The translations under genes and the position numbers were made by a program. From Nibricoccus aquaticus (GTDB lineage: Bacteria; Verrucomicrobiota; Verrucomicrobiia; Opitutales; Opitutaceae): DNA of 64,000 nt. Within the stretch, counting starts at the first letter, position 1. Every line of letters begins with the position of its first letter. The notes under the pieces were generated by a model. It saw only the letters and a program-made list of their open reading frames with translations. It made no database searches and was not told the DNA's origin. Location of the stretch: contig NZ_CP023344.1 in the NCBI RefSeq assembly GCF_002310495.1, positions 3,427,501 to 3,491,500 on the forward strand. The letters run 5' to 3'. This document shows, piece after piece, positions 63,268 to 64,000 of this stretch.

Positions 63268-64000
63268 TTAGTCGAAGATTTTTCCCGGGTTCAGCAGGGC
63301 GTCGGGGTCCAGGGTGTGTTTGATGGCTTTGAGGAGAGCGTGGCTGGATTCGCCGAGCTGTTGTTTGAGGAAGGGTTTTTTGGCGAGGCCGACGCCGTGT
63401 TCGCCGGTGATGGTGCCGCCGAGGGCGAGGGCGGCGTCGACGATCTCGGCGATGGCGTGGTGGACGCGTTCCATTTCGGCCGTGTTGCGCTCGTCGGTGA
63501 GAATGGTCGGGTGCAGGTTGCCGTCGCCGAAGTGGCCGAAGACGGCGATGTCGAGGGTGTGCTTCGCGGCGATGTGTTGGACGGAGCGGATCATCTTCGC
63601 GAGTTCGCTGCGGGGGACGGTGACGTCTTCGAGGATGGTGGTGGGTTTGCGGCGGGCGAGGGCGGAGAAGGCGCTGCGGCGGGCGAGGGCGAGTTGTGCG
63701 GATTCGGCGGCGTCGCGCGCGCGGCGGACCTGGAGTGCGCCTTGGGAGCGGGCGAGGTCTTCGATGCGCGTGGCTTCGTCGGCTGCGGCAGCGGGATGAC
63801 CGTCGGTCTCGATGAGGAGGAGGGCCTCGGCGTCGTTGGGGAGGCCGACTTTGGCGTAGGCTTCGACGCAGGCGATGGTGGTGCGGTCGAGGAACTCGAG
63901 GGTGCAGGGGATGATTTTGGCGGCGATGATCGCGGAGACGGTTTCGGCGGCGGCGTCCATTTGAGAGAACGTCGCGAGGAGCGTCTGGCGGGCGGCGGGT
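63268..64000 (-). CDS. glcD: Glycolate oxidase flavin subunit, C-terminal part
   Basis: The frame runs off the window edge; 243 residues of the C-terminal domain are seen. PAARQTLLATFSQMDAAAET, then TVSAIIAAKIIPCTLEFLDR, and late IAVFGHFGDGNLHPTIL with GEHGVGLAKKPFL match the FAD-linked oxidase C-terminal domain of GlcD/D-lactate-dehydrogenase-type enzymes, including the GHFGDGNLHP metal/active-site motif. It is encoded just before GlcF in the same orientation. The FAD-binding half lies beyond 64000. Confidence 0.93.
   Translation of the reverse strand, partial: PAARQTLLATFSQMDAAAETVSAIIAAKIIPCTLEFLDRTTIACVEAYAKVGLPNDAEALLLIETDGHPAAAADEATRIEDLARSQGALQVRRARDAAESAQLALARRSAFSALARRKPTTILEDVTVPRSELAKMIRSVQHIAAKHTLDIAVFGHFGDGNLHPTILTDERNTAEMERVHHAIAEIVDAALALGGTITGEHGVGLAKKPFLKQQLGESSHALLKAIKHTLDPDALLNPGKIFD

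Overview
The window is GC-rich (strong G/C preference at codon third positions) and reads as chromosome of an aerobic Gram-negative bacterium, most likely a verrucomicrobium of the Opitutaceae type. That placement is inference. It rests on a caa3-type oxidase operon, MurJ, lipoproteins and TonB, the DUF5107-TPR / AraC / Gfo-Idh sugar locus, and the dispersed repeat families between genes. I see no rRNA, tRNA, CRISPR array, prophage, plasmid origin or complete insertion sequence.

Layout. 1-6068 (minus): cytochrome oxidase operon ctaA-ctaB-DUF420-ctaC-ctaD-ctaE, with ctaE cut by the window edge. A divergent plus-strand unit (6155-8061) encodes a copper-domain/SCO assembly protein and a His-rich membrane-anchored partner. 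8211-14008: small hypotheticals, a DUF294/CBS/nucleotidyltransferase protein coupled to a DEDDh exonuclease, an Ala/Asn-rich secreted protein and an outer-membrane barrel protein. 14134-17176 (minus): a compact fatty acyl-AMP ligase / acyl carrier protein / WcbI-like unit. 17338-20272: FMN hydroxy-acid dehydrogenase, RlmN and a secreted protein in overlapping order.

20.3-35 kb is a repeat-rich stretch. It holds a serine hydrolase, a lipoprotein, an MscS channel, a 2Fe-2S protein, a subtilase, MetY, a PDZ-like protein, a frameshifted thioredoxin-fold gene, a GntR/ABC unit and a split phosphotransacetylase. 36.2-42.7 kb: two divergent histidine kinases, one with about 1,700 residues. 42.8-47.2 kb: MurJ, a bile-acid-family symporter, a nitroreductase and a TonB-type protein. 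47.3-51.6 kb (minus): PNPOx-like protein, HAD phosphatase, ABC ATPase and permease, WecB/TagA transferase. 51.8-56.7 kb: oligoendopeptidase F, a degenerate peptidase-like protein and an AraC regulator. 56.8-61.6 kb: DUF5107-TPR protein and a Gfo/Idh oxidoreductase. 61.8-64 kb (minus): glycolate oxidase subunits GlcF and GlcD (GlcD cut by the edge).

What stands out is small repetitive DNA. Short palindromic elements sit in frame inside genes (two copies in one gene at 7081 and 7660, one in an ABC ATPase), and one supplies a gene's stop codon (33681). A separate mosaic of degenerate repeats fills the gaps from 20 to 35 kb, always in the same orientation whatever the direction of neighbouring genes. 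A 9-G tract breaks a thioredoxin-fold gene. The best candidate for a little-described functional unit is the acyl-AMP ligase/ACP/WcbI trio.
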